64,000 bases of DNA, taken from contig NZ_AYTD01000013.1 of assembly GCF_000503215.1 (NCBI RefSeq), positions 796,009-860,008 of the forward strand. The letters are read 5' to 3'. A model generated the notes under the pieces. The model searched no databases, was not told the origin of the DNA, and was given only the letters and a program-made list of their open reading frames with translations. Both the position numbers and the translations under genes were made by a program. Position 1 is the stretch's first letter. The number at the start of each line of letters is the position of its first letter. Shown here piece by piece: positions 28,389-36,700 of the stretch. This DNA is from Pseudomonas canadensis. GTDB lineage: Bacteria > Pseudomonadota > Gammaproteobacteria > Pseudomonadales > Pseudomonadaceae.

Positions 28389-28584
28389 GGGAACGTCCTT
28401 TTTCTTATTCTTCGTAAACCTTGCGGGAAAGTACGTCAGCCTCTCTTCGGCTGTACACGCAGGATTTGAAAAGTTTTGTATCCCGATGAACGCCCGCTGA
28501 AAAAAGGAATTCAGCGACGCCGATGCAGTCTCTAGGAATAAGGGTGGGCCCGTTCGGCGCCGTGGAGCCACGCAAAATGCAGGA

Positions 28585-28605
28585 TGCATGATGGCCATTC
28601 ATGCA
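28585..28605. promoter_or_regulatory. 21-bp palindrome, possible enhancer site for a sigma-54 activator
   Basis: TGCATGA-N7-TCATGCA with a central TGGCCA is symmetric over nearly all 21 bases. It lies about 85 bases upstream of the -24 element of the sigma-54 promoter at 28679, the usual position for activator binding. Confidence 0.45.
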
Positions 28606-28678
28606 AATTGCACGAAACCGAAAATTTGTAATTTTTATATCTTATTGATTTATAACGATATTTCACAAAACCAATAGC

Positions 28679-28694
28679 TGGCACAATCACTGCA
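28679..28694 (+). promoter_or_regulatory. Sigma-54 (-24/-12) promoter of the DUF3509 gene
   Basis: TGGCAC-AATCA-CTGCA: GG at 28680-28681 and GC at 28692-28693 are separated by exactly 10 bases, as RpoN needs. Only the first T of the -12 TTGC is changed (CTGC). The expected start of transcription is near 28705, 36 bases before the gene. The sequence between it and the palindrome is very AT-rich, as for an IHF bend. Confidence 0.6.
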
Positions 28695-28740
28695 CCTATC
28701 TCTCCATGCTTGCCAACTTGAGCCAATGGAGCTGATAGAC

Positions 28741-29019
28741 ATGAGCCTGATCCAAGATAAATTCGCTTCAGTATTCTCCAACTACGACGTCACCACCCAG
28801 CCACGTCCCGACGGCGGCATCCTCTTGACCCTGCGCAACAGCGAAGGCAAGCAGGTCAAGCGCTCCATCTCCTACCAGCAGTTGCACACGGCCGACCAAT
28901 TGACCTGGGTGATCAGCGCTATCCGCCGCGACCTGGCTGAACAAGCCAGCGACCTGCCACAGATTTCGATGCTGCAAAGCCAGAACCGCTTTGCCCTGCC
29001 GACCTACCACTCGGCCTAA
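28741..29019 (+). CDS. DUF3509 domain protein
   Basis: A 92-residue protein of the Pseudomonas-specific DUF3509 family, recognisable by ISYQQLHTADQLTWVISAIRRDL in its middle (two stretches). There is no signal peptide or membrane helix. GGAG lies nine bases before ATG 28741; another ATG 15 bases upstream overlaps that GGAG region and is less likely. Preceded by a probable sigma-54 promoter and closed by a strong terminator. Function unknown. Confidence 0.85.
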   Translation: MSLIQDKFASVFSNYDVTTQPRPDGGILLTLRNSEGKQVKRSISYQQLHTADQLTWVISAIRRDLAEQASDLPQISMLQSQNRFALPTYHSA

Positions 29020-29035
29020 GCAGCAGATAAAGCAA

Positions 29036-29073
29036 GGGGCCGCGACACCCTAGGGTGTCGCGGCCCTTTTTCC
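29036..29073 (+). terminator. Rho-independent terminator after the DUF3509 gene
   Basis: A long stem GGGCCGCGACACC / GGTGTCGCGGCCC with a tiny loop around CTAG, followed by TTTTT. Confidence 0.92.
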
Positions 29074-29115
29074 ATGTATTCAACAAAGCCCCTTGCGCGC
29101 CGCTTCGTTCATTGC

Positions 29116-29349
29116 CTAGACACGGTTATTGACCTCCAACTTGCCGTAGATATTGCGCAAATGGAATTTCACCGTGGCTTCAGACGTGGCGCGTATCTGG
29201 CTGATCTCCCACACCGTCTTGCCTCCCGAGGCCCAGCGCAGTATTTCCAGCTCCGTGGGCGTCAGACTCTTGCCCGCCAGATTAATGCGCCGCCTGACAG
29301 CGTTGGGCACCGAATACGGCGCCTGGAACAATTCCCGTGGGCCTCTCAT
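29116..29349 (-). CDS. Short LuxR-type DNA-binding protein, truncated at the C-terminus
   Basis: A 77-residue protein that is little more than a LuxR/GerE helix-turn-helix (LTPTELEILRWASGGKT, SEATVKFHLRNIYGKLEVNNR). It stops at TAG right after NNRV. Read through that codon, the frame continues A-M-N-E-A-A-R-K-G-L-C and stops, which is the usual tail of this LuxR group (NNRVQAxxEAxRxGL). A CAG-to-TAG change thus seems to have removed about the last dozen residues. It may still bind DNA, as the recognition helix is intact. Confidence 0.75.
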   Translation of the reverse strand: MRGPRELFQAPYSVPNAVRRRINLAGKSLTPTELEILRWASGGKTVWEISQIRATSEATVKFHLRNIYGKLEVNNRV

Positions 29350-29561
29350 TGGTTTCTCTCCATTTTTATTGACTGACGCCCTATCACCCTTCGAATTCCT
29401 CCTATTGACGGATGATATAAACGTTATTGCCGGGGAGAGTTACATAAGGCGTGGGACTAAAGCGCGCCCCCCACAATAAACAGCAAGACCCTACAGGAGC
29501 TTAAGTTTCTTCCTACAACAACTTGCAACATGCGGGGATTGAAGTTTCTGGTAGCTAGCGA

Positions 29562-30092
29562 TTAATCATCCAAAACGGGAAAACTGTGGGCAATATCGTC
29601 ACCGGTGAATTCAGGAATCCACCCTTTCGCGGTATTGAATAAACGCAACGCCACGAAGTGCGGGTTATCACCCATGTCAAACCAGTGCGCCATACCGGCC
29701 GGGACCACCAGCAGGTCGTTTTTCTCGCAGCGTACGGCGTATACGTAATCGCCTATGTGCAACGCGAACAGGCCCTGGCCGGCGAGGAAGAAACGCGCGT
29801 CGTCTTCGCTGTAGCGGCGCTCCTCAAGAAACTGCCCACGTAACTCGGCGTTCTGCGCGGGGTCTGCGGCATTCCTCAGCACCTCGGCGGCGCTGTAGCC
29901 GAGCTTATCGATCTGCGCCTGACAGGCGGCGATCAGCTCGGCATCGCTGGCGCCCCGCTCGACCGAACCAGGCTGCCAGCGCTCAAAACGCACGCCCTGC
30001 TCGGCCAAGGTGGCGGCGATGTCCTCGAAATGGGTCAGGACCTTGTTCGGCGTATCCGGTGTAGCGACGGAGTAGACAGCGACATAGCTCAT
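29562..30092 (-). CDS. Acireductone dioxygenase homologue lacking metal ligands
   Basis: A 176-residue protein clearly of the ARD (MtnD) family: KVLTHFEDIAATLAEQGVRFERW, CEKNDLLVVPAGMAHWFDMG and FTGDDIA are near-canonical. The metal-binding segment is not. Where ARD has HxH-x3-E (His96, His98, Glu102 in Klebsiella), this protein has Arg92, Tyr94 and Asp98; only the fourth ligand, His136, remains. A normal Fe/Ni-dependent methionine-salvage reaction is therefore doubtful. It overlaps the MFS gene by ATGA and is the last gene of aroC-MFS-ARD. No mtnB or mtnC is adjacent. Confidence 0.85.
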   Translation of the reverse strand: MSYVAVYSVATPDTPNKVLTHFEDIAATLAEQGVRFERWQPGSVERGASDAELIAACQAQIDKLGYSAAEVLRNAADPAQNAELRGQFLEERRYSEDDARFFLAGQGLFALHIGDYVYAVRCEKNDLLVVPAGMAHWFDMGDNPHFVALRLFNTAKGWIPEFTGDDIAHSFPVLDD

Positions 30093-31249
30093 TGAAGGGT
30101 TCCTTGGTTCTGCTCTTGCAATCGAAAACCGATGATAACGGCGGCCGCCAGGGCAGCGACGCTGGCGATACTGAAGGTCAGGGTCGGCCCCAACAGGTTC
30201 CAACTGTAGCCTGAATACAGAGCGCCCAATGCGCCGCCAGTGCCGGCCAGCGCCGCATACAGCGCTTGGCCCTGGCCTTGTTGCCTGTCACCGAAACTGC
30301 GCTGCACAAAGGCAATCGCCGCCGCATGAAAACTGCCGAAGGTAGCGGCGTGCATCACCTGCGCCAGCAACAGCACCCAGAAAAATTCGGCAAACGAGCC
30401 CAGCAGCAGCCAGCGCAGTGCCGCCAGCAGGAAACTCGCCAGCAACACCCGGCGTACCGAAAAGCGCGAAAGGATGCGGCTCATGGCCAGGAACATCAGC
30501 ACTTCCGCCACCACCCCCAACGCCCACAACATCCCGATCACACCGCGGCTGTAGCCCAAGTGTTCGAGGTGCAAAGTGAGAAAGGTGTAATACGGGCCAT
30601 GGCTCATCTGCATCAGCGCCACGCAGGCATAAAACGCCAGGACGCCGGGGCTGCGCAATTGCTTGAGAAAACCGTCACCCGCCAGGCGATTGCCGTGGCT
30701 GGCAGGCTGCGCATTCGGCACCCACAGGCTGGCACCGATGATGCCGGCCATGATCACCACGACCACTACCGGGTAGATATCCAGGCTCAGCCAGTCGAAC
30801 AGGCGGCCCATGACCACCACGGTGAGAATGAAGCCGATGGAGCCCCACAGGCGGATCTGGCTGTAACGCGAGGTCTGTTTTTGCAGGTGCGCAAGGGTGA
30901 TCACTTCAAACTGCGGCAGCACTGCATGCCAGAAGAACGCATGCAGCGCCATGACCAGCGCCAGCCAGGCGTAGGTGTGGCTGATAAATATCAGCGAAAA
31001 ACTTGCCAGGGTGCACACCGCGCCGAACCGCACGATGGCCAGGCGCCGGCCGGTGTAGTCGCCCAGCCAGCCCCACAGGTTGGGCGCCACACAGCGCATC
31101 AGCATGGGGATGGCGACCAGCTCGCCGATGCGCGCGCTGGAGAACCCCAGGTGGTCGAAGTACAGCGCCAGAAAGGGCGCCGTCGCCCCCAGGAGGGCGA
31201 AGTAGAAGAGGTAGAAGCTGGAGAGGCGCCAGTACGGAAGGGCTGTCAC
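30089..31249 (-). CDS. MFS transporter (HcaT/MFS_1-like)
   Basis: A 386-residue, 12-helix major facilitator of the HcaT-like group (start LPYWRLSSFYLFYFALLGATAPFLALY in two parts). The loop 2-3 motif GDYTGRR is present. The start is GTG 31249 and the gene follows aroC by ten bases. Its substrate is unknown. Its stop overlaps the start of the ARD-like gene, which suggests a shared role. Confidence 0.85.
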   Translation of the reverse strand: MTALPYWRLSSFYLFYFALLGATAPFLALYFDHLGFSSARIGELVAIPMLMRCVAPNLWGWLGDYTGRRLAIVRFGAVCTLASFSLIFISHTYAWLALVMALHAFFWHAVLPQFEVITLAHLQKQTSRYSQIRLWGSIGFILTVVVMGRLFDWLSLDIYPVVVVVIMAGIIGASLWVPNAQPASHGNRLAGDGFLKQLRSPGVLAFYACVALMQMSHGPYYTFLTLHLEHLGYSRGVIGMLWALGVVAEVLMFLAMSRILSRFSVRRVLLASFLLAALRWLLLGSFAEFFWVLLLAQVMHAATFGSFHAAAIAFVQRSFGDRQQGQGQALYAALAGTGGALGALYSGYSWNLLGPTLTFSIASVAALAAAVIIGFRLQEQNQGTLQ

Positions 31250-31259
31250 AGCCGAACCG

Positions 31260-32351
31260 TCACAGCTGGCCCAGCACCGGCGTACTCACGCGAACATCGG
31301 CATTCTGCCCACGGTTGCGCAGCAGGTGATCCATCAACACGATGGCCATCATAGCTTCGGCGATCGGCGTTGCACGGATGCCCACGCAAGGATCGTGGCG
31401 CCCCTTGGTGATCACGTCCACCGGGTTGCCGTGCACATCAATCGAACGGCCCGGCGTGGTGATGCTCGACGTCGCCTTGAGCGCCAGGTGCGCCACAATT
31501 GGCTGACCGGAAGAAATGCCACCGAGGATGCCGCCCGCGTTGTTGCTGAGGAAACCTTCCGGGGTCAGCTCGTCGCGGTGCTCGGTGCCGCGCTGGGACA
31601 CACAGGCGAAGCCGGCGCCGATTTCCACGCCTTTCACCGCGTTGATGCTCATCAGCGCATGGGCCAGCTCCGCGTCGAGGCGGTCGAAGATCGGTTCGCC
31701 CAGACCGGGTTTCACGCCTTCGGCAACCACAGTGATCTTGGCGCCGACGGAGTCCTGGTCGCGGCGCAACTGGTCCATATAGGCTTCCAGTTCCGGCACC
31801 TTGTCCGGGTCGGGGCTGAAGAAGGCGTTGTCTTCCACGCTGTCCCAGGTCTTGAACGGGATTTCAATCGGGCCCAACTGGCTCATGTAGCCACGGATCA
31901 CAATGCCCTGGGTCGCCAGGTATTTCTTGGCGATGGCACCGGCCGCCACGCGCATCGCGGTTTCGCGCGCCGAGCTGCGGCCGCCGCCACGGTAGTCGCG
32001 CTCGCCGTATTTGTGGTGATAGGTGTAGTCGGCGTGGGCCGGGCGAAACAGGTCCTTGATCGCCGAGTAGTCCTTGGACTTCTGGTCGGTATTGCGGATC
32101 AACAGGCCGATGGCGCAACCGGTGGTGCGGCCTTCGAACACGCCGGACAGGATCTCGACTTCGTCGGGCTCCTGGCGCTGGGTGGTGTGGCGGCTGGTGC
32201 CGGGCTTGCGGCGGTCGAGGTCGCGCTGCAGGTCTTCCAGGGACAGCTCGAGGCCGGGCGGGCAGCCGTCGACAATGGCGACCAACGCCGGGCCATGGCT
32301 TTCGCCCGCGGTGGTGACAGTGAACAGCTTGCCGAAGGTATTGCCGGACAT
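31260..32351 (-). CDS. aroC: Chorismate synthase
   Basis: A 363-residue enzyme of the shikimate pathway: it eliminates phosphate from EPSP to give chorismate with reduced FMN. The family signatures are visible: the start [15 protein letters not shown], the mid-region [20 protein letters not shown] (two parts), and the C-terminal [17 protein letters not shown] segment (here [13 protein letters not shown]). GGAG precedes the ATG. First gene of the aroC-MFS-ARD operon. Confidence 0.96.
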   Translation of the reverse strand: MSGNTFGKLFTVTTAGESHGPALVAIVDGCPPGLELSLEDLQRDLDRRKPGTSRHTTQRQEPDEVEILSGVFEGRTTGCAIGLLIRNTDQKSKDYSAIKDLFRPAHADYTYHHKYGERDYRGGGRSSARETAMRVAAGAIAKKYLATQGIVIRGYMSQLGPIEIPFKTWDSVEDNAFFSPDPDKVPELEAYMDQLRRDQDSVGAKITVVAEGVKPGLGEPIFDRLDAELAHALMSINAVKGVEIGAGFACVSQRGTEHRDELTPEGFLSNNAGGILGGISSGQPIVAHLALKATSSITTPGRSIDVHGNPVDVITKGRHDPCVGIRATPIAEAMMAIVLMDHLLRNRGQNADVRVSTPVLGQL

Positions 32352-32494
32352 GCAGGGCGCTCCGTGAAATCAGTTGAATCAAGTCAACCGTAATAACTTA
32401 AGGCGGCCAGTATACGCAGGCTAACCGAGTAGTTCATCCTCGAAACCTTAGCGGTAGACCTTGGTCCAACCGGCACCTCTCTCTTGATGGCGCG

Positions 32495-33457
32495 ATGATG
32501 CTGCGAGTTCTGCTTTTGACCCTCACCCTGTTTTCCAGCCTAGGCTTCGCCGCCTCCCCTGTGGTGCTGCAACGGCCAATCAGCCTGGACACCGGTAGCG
32601 GCGAGCTGTTTGGTTCGCTCTTGCTGCCCAAATCCGACAAGCCAGTACCGGTGGTGCTGATCATCGCCGGTTCCGGCCCTACCGACCGCAACGGCAACAG
32701 TGCCGACGGCGCGCGCAATGACAGCCTCAAACGCCTGGCCTGGGTGCTGGCGCGGCATAACATTGCCAGCGTGCGCTACGACAAGCGCGGCGTAGCGGCC
32801 AGCCTGGCGGCGACCCCCGACGAGCGCAACCTGACCCTGGACGCCTACGTCGCCGACGCCGTGGCCTGGGGCAAATTGCTCAAGTCTGACAAGCGCCTGG
32901 GCCCGCTGATTGTGCTGGGCCACAGCGAAGGAGCGTTGGTGGCGGCCCTCGCCGCGCCGCAATTGGACCCGGCGGGCGTGGTCTCGCTGTCCGGCAGCGC
33001 GCGCCCGGTGGATCAAGTCATCCGCCAACAGTTGGCCGATCACCTGCCCCCTGCCCTGCTGCTGCGCAGCAACCAAATCCTCGATCATCTCAAGGCCGGC
33101 CAAGTGGATGCGGATGTGCCTGGCCCGCTGGAAGGCATTTTCCGACCCAGTGTGCAGCCGTATCTGATCAGCCTGTTCCGTGCCGATCCTTCGGCAGCCT
33201 TTGCCAAATTGAACATGCCGGCACTGATCATTCAGGGCACCAACGATATCCAGGTCGGTGTGGGCGATGCCCAGCAACTGAAAAAGGCCAAGCCCGACGC
33301 GCAGCTTGTGCTTATCGAGGGTATGAACCACGTGATGCGCATCGTGCCCAACGAGGTGAAACAGCAATTGGCCTCCTACAACGACCCGCAACTGCCCCTC
33401 GCCGCCGAGTTGGCCAACCGCCTGGTGCGCTTTATCGACGGACTTCAACCCCGTTAA
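32495..33457 (+). CDS. Exported alpha/beta hydrolase
   Basis: A 320-residue hydrolase with a signal peptide (residues 1-20, ending GFAAS) and an alpha/beta fold: oxyanion start IIAGSGPTDRNG near 62 and nucleophile Ser144 in GHSEG. The later IQGTNDIQV supplies the acid Asp and GMNHVM the His. It resembles serine aminopeptidase S33-type or acyl-peptide hydrolases. Probably periplasmic; substrate unknown. The residues after the signal suggest soluble export rather than a lipoprotein. Confidence 0.85.
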   Translation: MMLRVLLLTLTLFSSLGFAASPVVLQRPISLDTGSGELFGSLLLPKSDKPVPVVLIIAGSGPTDRNGNSADGARNDSLKRLAWVLARHNIASVRYDKRGVAASLAATPDERNLTLDAYVADAVAWGKLLKSDKRLGPLIVLGHSEGALVAALAAPQLDPAGVVSLSGSARPVDQVIRQQLADHLPPALLLRSNQILDHLKAGQVDADVPGPLEGIFRPSVQPYLISLFRADPSAAFAKLNMPALIIQGTNDIQVGVGDAQQLKKAKPDAQLVLIEGMNHVMRIVPNEVKQQLASYNDPQLPLAAELANRLVRFIDGLQPR

Positions 33458-33502
33458 GCGACAATTTGCCTCCAGTCCTGGGGAAAACGGCCGATAAGCC
33501 CA

Positions 33503-33530
33503 GAGTCGACAGTAAAAAGACTGTCGACTC
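33503..33530. other. Perfect 10-bp hairpin before the tail-anchored protein gene
   Basis: GAGTCGACAG and CTGTCGACTC pair perfectly around an A-rich 8-base loop, 26 bases before the next start codon. It could end the hydrolase transcript (no T run follows) or act in the leader of the next gene. Confidence 0.5.
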
Positions 33531-33556
33531 GCAGGGCTTGGACAGGATCGCGCCGC

Positions 33557-34363
33557 ATGACAACCACTGAAGCAACACCGGAATCCACCGCCGACACCCC
33601 GGCTGACAAAACCGAGGCCGTCGACGCGGCGCCCCTGCCGTGGGCGGATGTCCAGGCTGAGCATTTCAAAATGCTGCGCCTGGCGCCCCTGGCCACCGAC
33701 CGTGCCACCGGCGTGCGGCCGTTGCGCTTCGTTCAGTTCGGCTACGCCGAGCGCAACGACAAACACCACAGCCTGTTGCGCATGGTCATCCAGTTGCCCG
33801 GCCAGCGCGTGCGCCGTGAACAGAATCACCTGGATATCTGGGTTGATCACGATAAACATCGCGTGCACTTCGGCCCCGGTAATAGCCTGGAAATCGAACC
33901 GGCCAACCGTGGCATCGGTCGTTTCCTGGTGGCCCAGGGGGCCGCATGGGCGAAAAAGAAATGGTCGCACTATCGCCTCGACGGCGTTGACCTGGCCAAC
34001 AAGGACGCGCTGAACGAAGCCACCCGCCTGCGTCGCGATCACTTCCTGCGCATCCAGGGCTTTGATGTGGCTTATGCCGATGTGCAGCACCTCAAGGGTA
34101 ACGTGCAGCCGGGCAAGGTCAGTGATGTGCTGGACAGTTGGAACACTGAAAAAGTGCAGTTCGTCGAGATTCTGGAAGCGGCGCAGATGCTGCAACAGGC
34201 CGAGCAGAATCTGTTGGAGCAGGAAGTGAAGCTGCGCAAGGAAGAGGAAAAGGTCACCAAGTTCAAGCGTGAGGACAGCGGGTTGCGCTTTACCATCACG
34301 TGCCTGGTGGCGTTTACAGTATTTCAGGCGGGATTATTGATCTGGATTGCTACACACCGCTAA
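33557..34363 (+). CDS. Hypothetical tail-anchored protein with coiled coil
   Basis: A 268-residue protein I do not recognise. It begins with a disordered Thr/Ala/Pro/Glu segment (1-30), then a globular domain of about 150 residues. From ~195 follows a coiled coil (EAAQMLQQAEQNLLEQEVKL, then KEEEKVTKFKRE), and it ends in a single membrane helix (residues ~243-264). This suggests an inner-membrane protein with a large cytoplasmic part. AGGA precedes the ATG. It is flanked by a hairpin and a collapsed REP. Confidence 0.7.
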   Translation: MTTTEATPESTADTPADKTEAVDAAPLPWADVQAEHFKMLRLAPLATDRATGVRPLRFVQFGYAERNDKHHSLLRMVIQLPGQRVRREQNHLDIWVDHDKHRVHFGPGNSLEIEPANRGIGRFLVAQGAAWAKKKWSHYRLDGVDLANKDALNEATRLRRDHFLRIQGFDVAYADVQHLKGNVQPGKVSDVLDSWNTEKVQFVEILEAAQMLQQAEQNLLEQEVKLRKEEEKVTKFKREDSGLRFTITCLVAFTVFQAGLLIWIATHR

Positions 34364-34386
34364 TCCAAATGCTTGATTAAATCTCC

Positions 34387-34415
34387 TGTAGGAGCCGGCA
34401 AGCCGGGCTCCTACA
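34387..34415. repeat. Collapsed REP hairpin
   Basis: TGTAGGAGCC and GGCTCCTACA fold on each other with almost no spacer. It is a shortened REP doublet between two convergent genes and can act as a terminator for both. Confidence 0.75.
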
Positions 34416-34424
34416 AGGTGTGCG

Positions 34425-35333
34425 TCACACTCGGGCGGCGAACACCGCCTGATGTTGACGGCACTGCTCAGCCGTCAACATGAACACCCCGTGACCGCCG
34501 CGCTGGAAGTCCAGCCAGGCAAAGTCCACTTCCGGGTACAACGCCTCGACGTGCACCTGGCTGTTACCCACTTCAACAATCAGCAAACCCTTCTCGGTGA
34601 GGTGGTCCGCCGCCTCGGCCAGCATGCGCCGCACCAGGTTCAGGCCATCATCGCCACACGCCAGGCCCAGTTCCGGTTCGTGCTGGTATTCGTCAGGCAT
34701 ATCGGCGAAGTCTTCGGCATCCACATACGGCGGATTGGACACGATCAGGTCAAAGCGCTGGCCCGGCAGGCCGTCGAATCCGTCCCCCTGCACGGTGTAG
34801 ACACGTTCATCGACGCCATGGCGTTCGATATTCTGGTTGGCCACTTCCAGGGCTTCGAAGGACAAGTCCCCCAGCACCACTTCGGCGTCCTGGAACTCAT
34901 AGGCACACGCGATACCGATGCAACCGGAACCGGTGCACAGGTCGAGGATGCGTGCCGGTGGCTGCGCCAGCCAGGGTTCGAAGCGGTTTTCGATCAGTTC
35001 GCCGATCGGTGAACGCGGGATCAGCACGCGTTCATCGACGATAAACGACATGCCACAGAACCAGGCCTCGCCGATCAGGTAAGGTGTGGGCACGCGTTCG
35101 TGGATGCGGCGATGCAACAAGCGTTGCAGGTGGGCGACTTCCTCTTCTTCCAGGTTGCAATCAAGGTAGCTGTCGGCAATTTCCCACGGCAAGTGCAAGG
35201 CACCGAGCACCAGTTGCCGGGCATCGTCCCAGGCATTGTCGGTGCCATGGCCAAAAAACAGGTCTTCCCCATGGAAACGGCTGACAGCCCAACGGATATG
35301 GTCGCGCAAGGTGCGCAGGCGGGAAGTGGTCAC
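34425..35333 (-). CDS. prmB: Ribosomal protein uL3 glutamine methyltransferase PrmB
   Basis: A 302-residue class I SAM methyltransferase that methylates a glutamine of ribosomal protein L3. The catalytic NPPY is at residues 200-203 and the SAM loop [10 protein letters not shown] lies near 130. The N-terminal helical domain matches PrmB rather than PrmC. I chose the GTG at 35333 ([15 protein letters not shown]) because GGAG lies nine bases before it; an ATG about 100 bases upstream is in frame but would add a tail not typical of the family. Confidence 0.93.
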   Translation of the reverse strand: MTTSRLRTLRDHIRWAVSRFHGEDLFFGHGTDNAWDDARQLVLGALHLPWEIADSYLDCNLEEEEVAHLQRLLHRRIHERVPTPYLIGEAWFCGMSFIVDERVLIPRSPIGELIENRFEPWLAQPPARILDLCTGSGCIGIACAYEFQDAEVVLGDLSFEALEVANQNIERHGVDERVYTVQGDGFDGLPGQRFDLIVSNPPYVDAEDFADMPDEYQHEPELGLACGDDGLNLVRRMLAEAADHLTEKGLLIVEVGNSQVHVEALYPEVDFAWLDFQRGGHGVFMLTAEQCRQHQAVFAARV

Positions 35334-35572
35334 GGGGGCAAGCTCCTGGAAAAAACGACTGGCGATTCTAACAGCCTTCACCTGTACCGACGATGTACGA
35401 AAACCCGTCGCCATCCGTCGGATTTCATCCAAATTGCCATCATTGTGTTAAACAGGCCCACCTCTTGACATGGCTGCACGTCAACAACGGCGTACCTTAC
35501 GATGGTAGCGATTCACAGAACCGCTCAGCCAGTGGACAATGTCGCAAAAGCCCCCCTCACAGGAGCCCCAGA

Positions 35573-36163
35573 ATGTCCGTTCCAAAGACGATGTTTCAAC
35601 TCAGCGGTCGTGGTTACGCAGCAGCGAACCTCAGCCATGCGACCCTCGTGATCATCGACGCCCAGAAGGAATACCTCAACGGCCCGCTCGCCCTCTCGGG
35701 CATGGACGCGGCCGTCGGCAACATCAAGCAGCTTGTGTCAGCCGCCCGCAACGCCGGGCGCCCGATCGTGCATGTACGTCACCTGGGCACCGTGGGTGGT
35801 CTGTTCGATCCACAGGGCGAGCGTGGCGAATTCATTCCGGGCCTTGAGCCGGAAGGCGACGAAACCATCATCGGCAAGCTGCTGCCCAGCGCCTTTCATG
35901 GCACCGGCCTGGAAAAACACTTGCAGGACCTCGGCTCCCTGGACCTGATCGTCTGCGGCTTCATGAGCCACTCCAGCGTCAGCACCACCGTGCGCGCCGC
36001 CAAGAACCTGGGCTTTCGCTGCACCCTCGTGGAAGACGCCTGCGCCACCCGCGACCTGCCTTACAAAGGTGGCATCCTCAGCGCCGAGCACGTGCAGCAA
36101 ACCGAAATGGCCATCATGGCCGACAACTTCGCCACCCTGGCGTTGACCAAAGATCTGATCTGA
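35573..36163 (+). CDS. Isochorismatase-fold hydrolase, catalytic Cys replaced by Ser
   Basis: A 196-residue isochorismatase-superfamily protein. Asp29 (IIDAQKEY) and Lys102 of the catalytic triad are present. The nucleophile position, usually THxCV, here reads SHSSV (Ser135). This places it with the isochorismatase-like members that lack the Cys, or makes it a non-hydrolytic relative. Substrate unknown. ATG 35573 follows AGGAG. A GC-rich hairpin (36176-36210) follows the stop. Confidence 0.82.
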   Translation: MSVPKTMFQLSGRGYAAANLSHATLVIIDAQKEYLNGPLALSGMDAAVGNIKQLVSAARNAGRPIVHVRHLGTVGGLFDPQGERGEFIPGLEPEGDETIIGKLLPSAFHGTGLEKHLQDLGSLDLIVCGFMSHSSVSTTVRAAKNLGFRCTLVEDACATRDLPYKGGILSAEHVQQTEMAIMADNFATLALTKDLI

Positions 36164-36304
36164 TCGACCTTCAGATGAGCGGCGCGGCCTGTTTACGGCC
36201 CCGCTCATCCGCAAAGCCCTTTCATTTGGCGCATTTACCCCTCGCCCCGGAACAACCTGTGTATTGTCCGGTCGAAGGGCCGATACCCTGGAGGAAAGGT
36301 CGGA

Positions 36305-36625
36305 ATGAAGATATCCGATGGTTTTGACGCTCGTCGCTTGCGCCCCAAGGGCCCGAGCAACTGGCGTCTGCGCCTGGTAGCCGGCATTGCCGCGTTGCTG
36401 GCGATAGTTGGTTTGCTGTTGGCCGGCGCTGGTGGCGCCGGTTTGTTTGGTCACTCGCCAGCCCTTGGTGAATTGAATGCCAGCCCTGGCGGCTCGGCGA
36501 TTCTGTTGGTGATCGGGCTGCTGGTGCTGTGGTTGGGCGTATGGTTATGGCGGCGCAGCCGTCGGAAGATGCGTCAGCCGTTGTCGCTGAACATCGCTTC
36601 ACACCTGATGAAAAAGCACGACTGA
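36305..36625 (+). CDS. Hypothetical two-helix membrane protein
   Basis: A 106-residue protein with two membrane helices (about residues 24-46 and 64-81), a glycine-rich periplasmic loop, and basic cytoplasmic ends (RRLRPKGPSNWRLR and WRRSRRKMRQ). No family recognised. AGGAAAGG lies before the ATG. It sits 75 bases ahead of the smr gene on the same strand. Confidence 0.7.
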   Translation: MKISDGFDARRLRPKGPSNWRLRLVAGIAALLAIVGLLLAGAGGAGLFGHSPALGELNASPGGSAILLVIGLLVLWLGVWLWRRSRRKMRQPLSLNIASHLMKKHD

Positions 36626-36700
36626 TGGCGCTTGGATAGCGTTTCCTGCGCCCTGGCCGCCGCGATTTAGGTAAACTGCCCGCCCTTCGCGGAGGCCAAC

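Noticed and set aside
32540..34195. A 551-codon minus-strand frame across the hydrolase and the tail-anchored protein genes
   Set aside because: Antisense to two genes with proper starts and domains; no recognisable protein.
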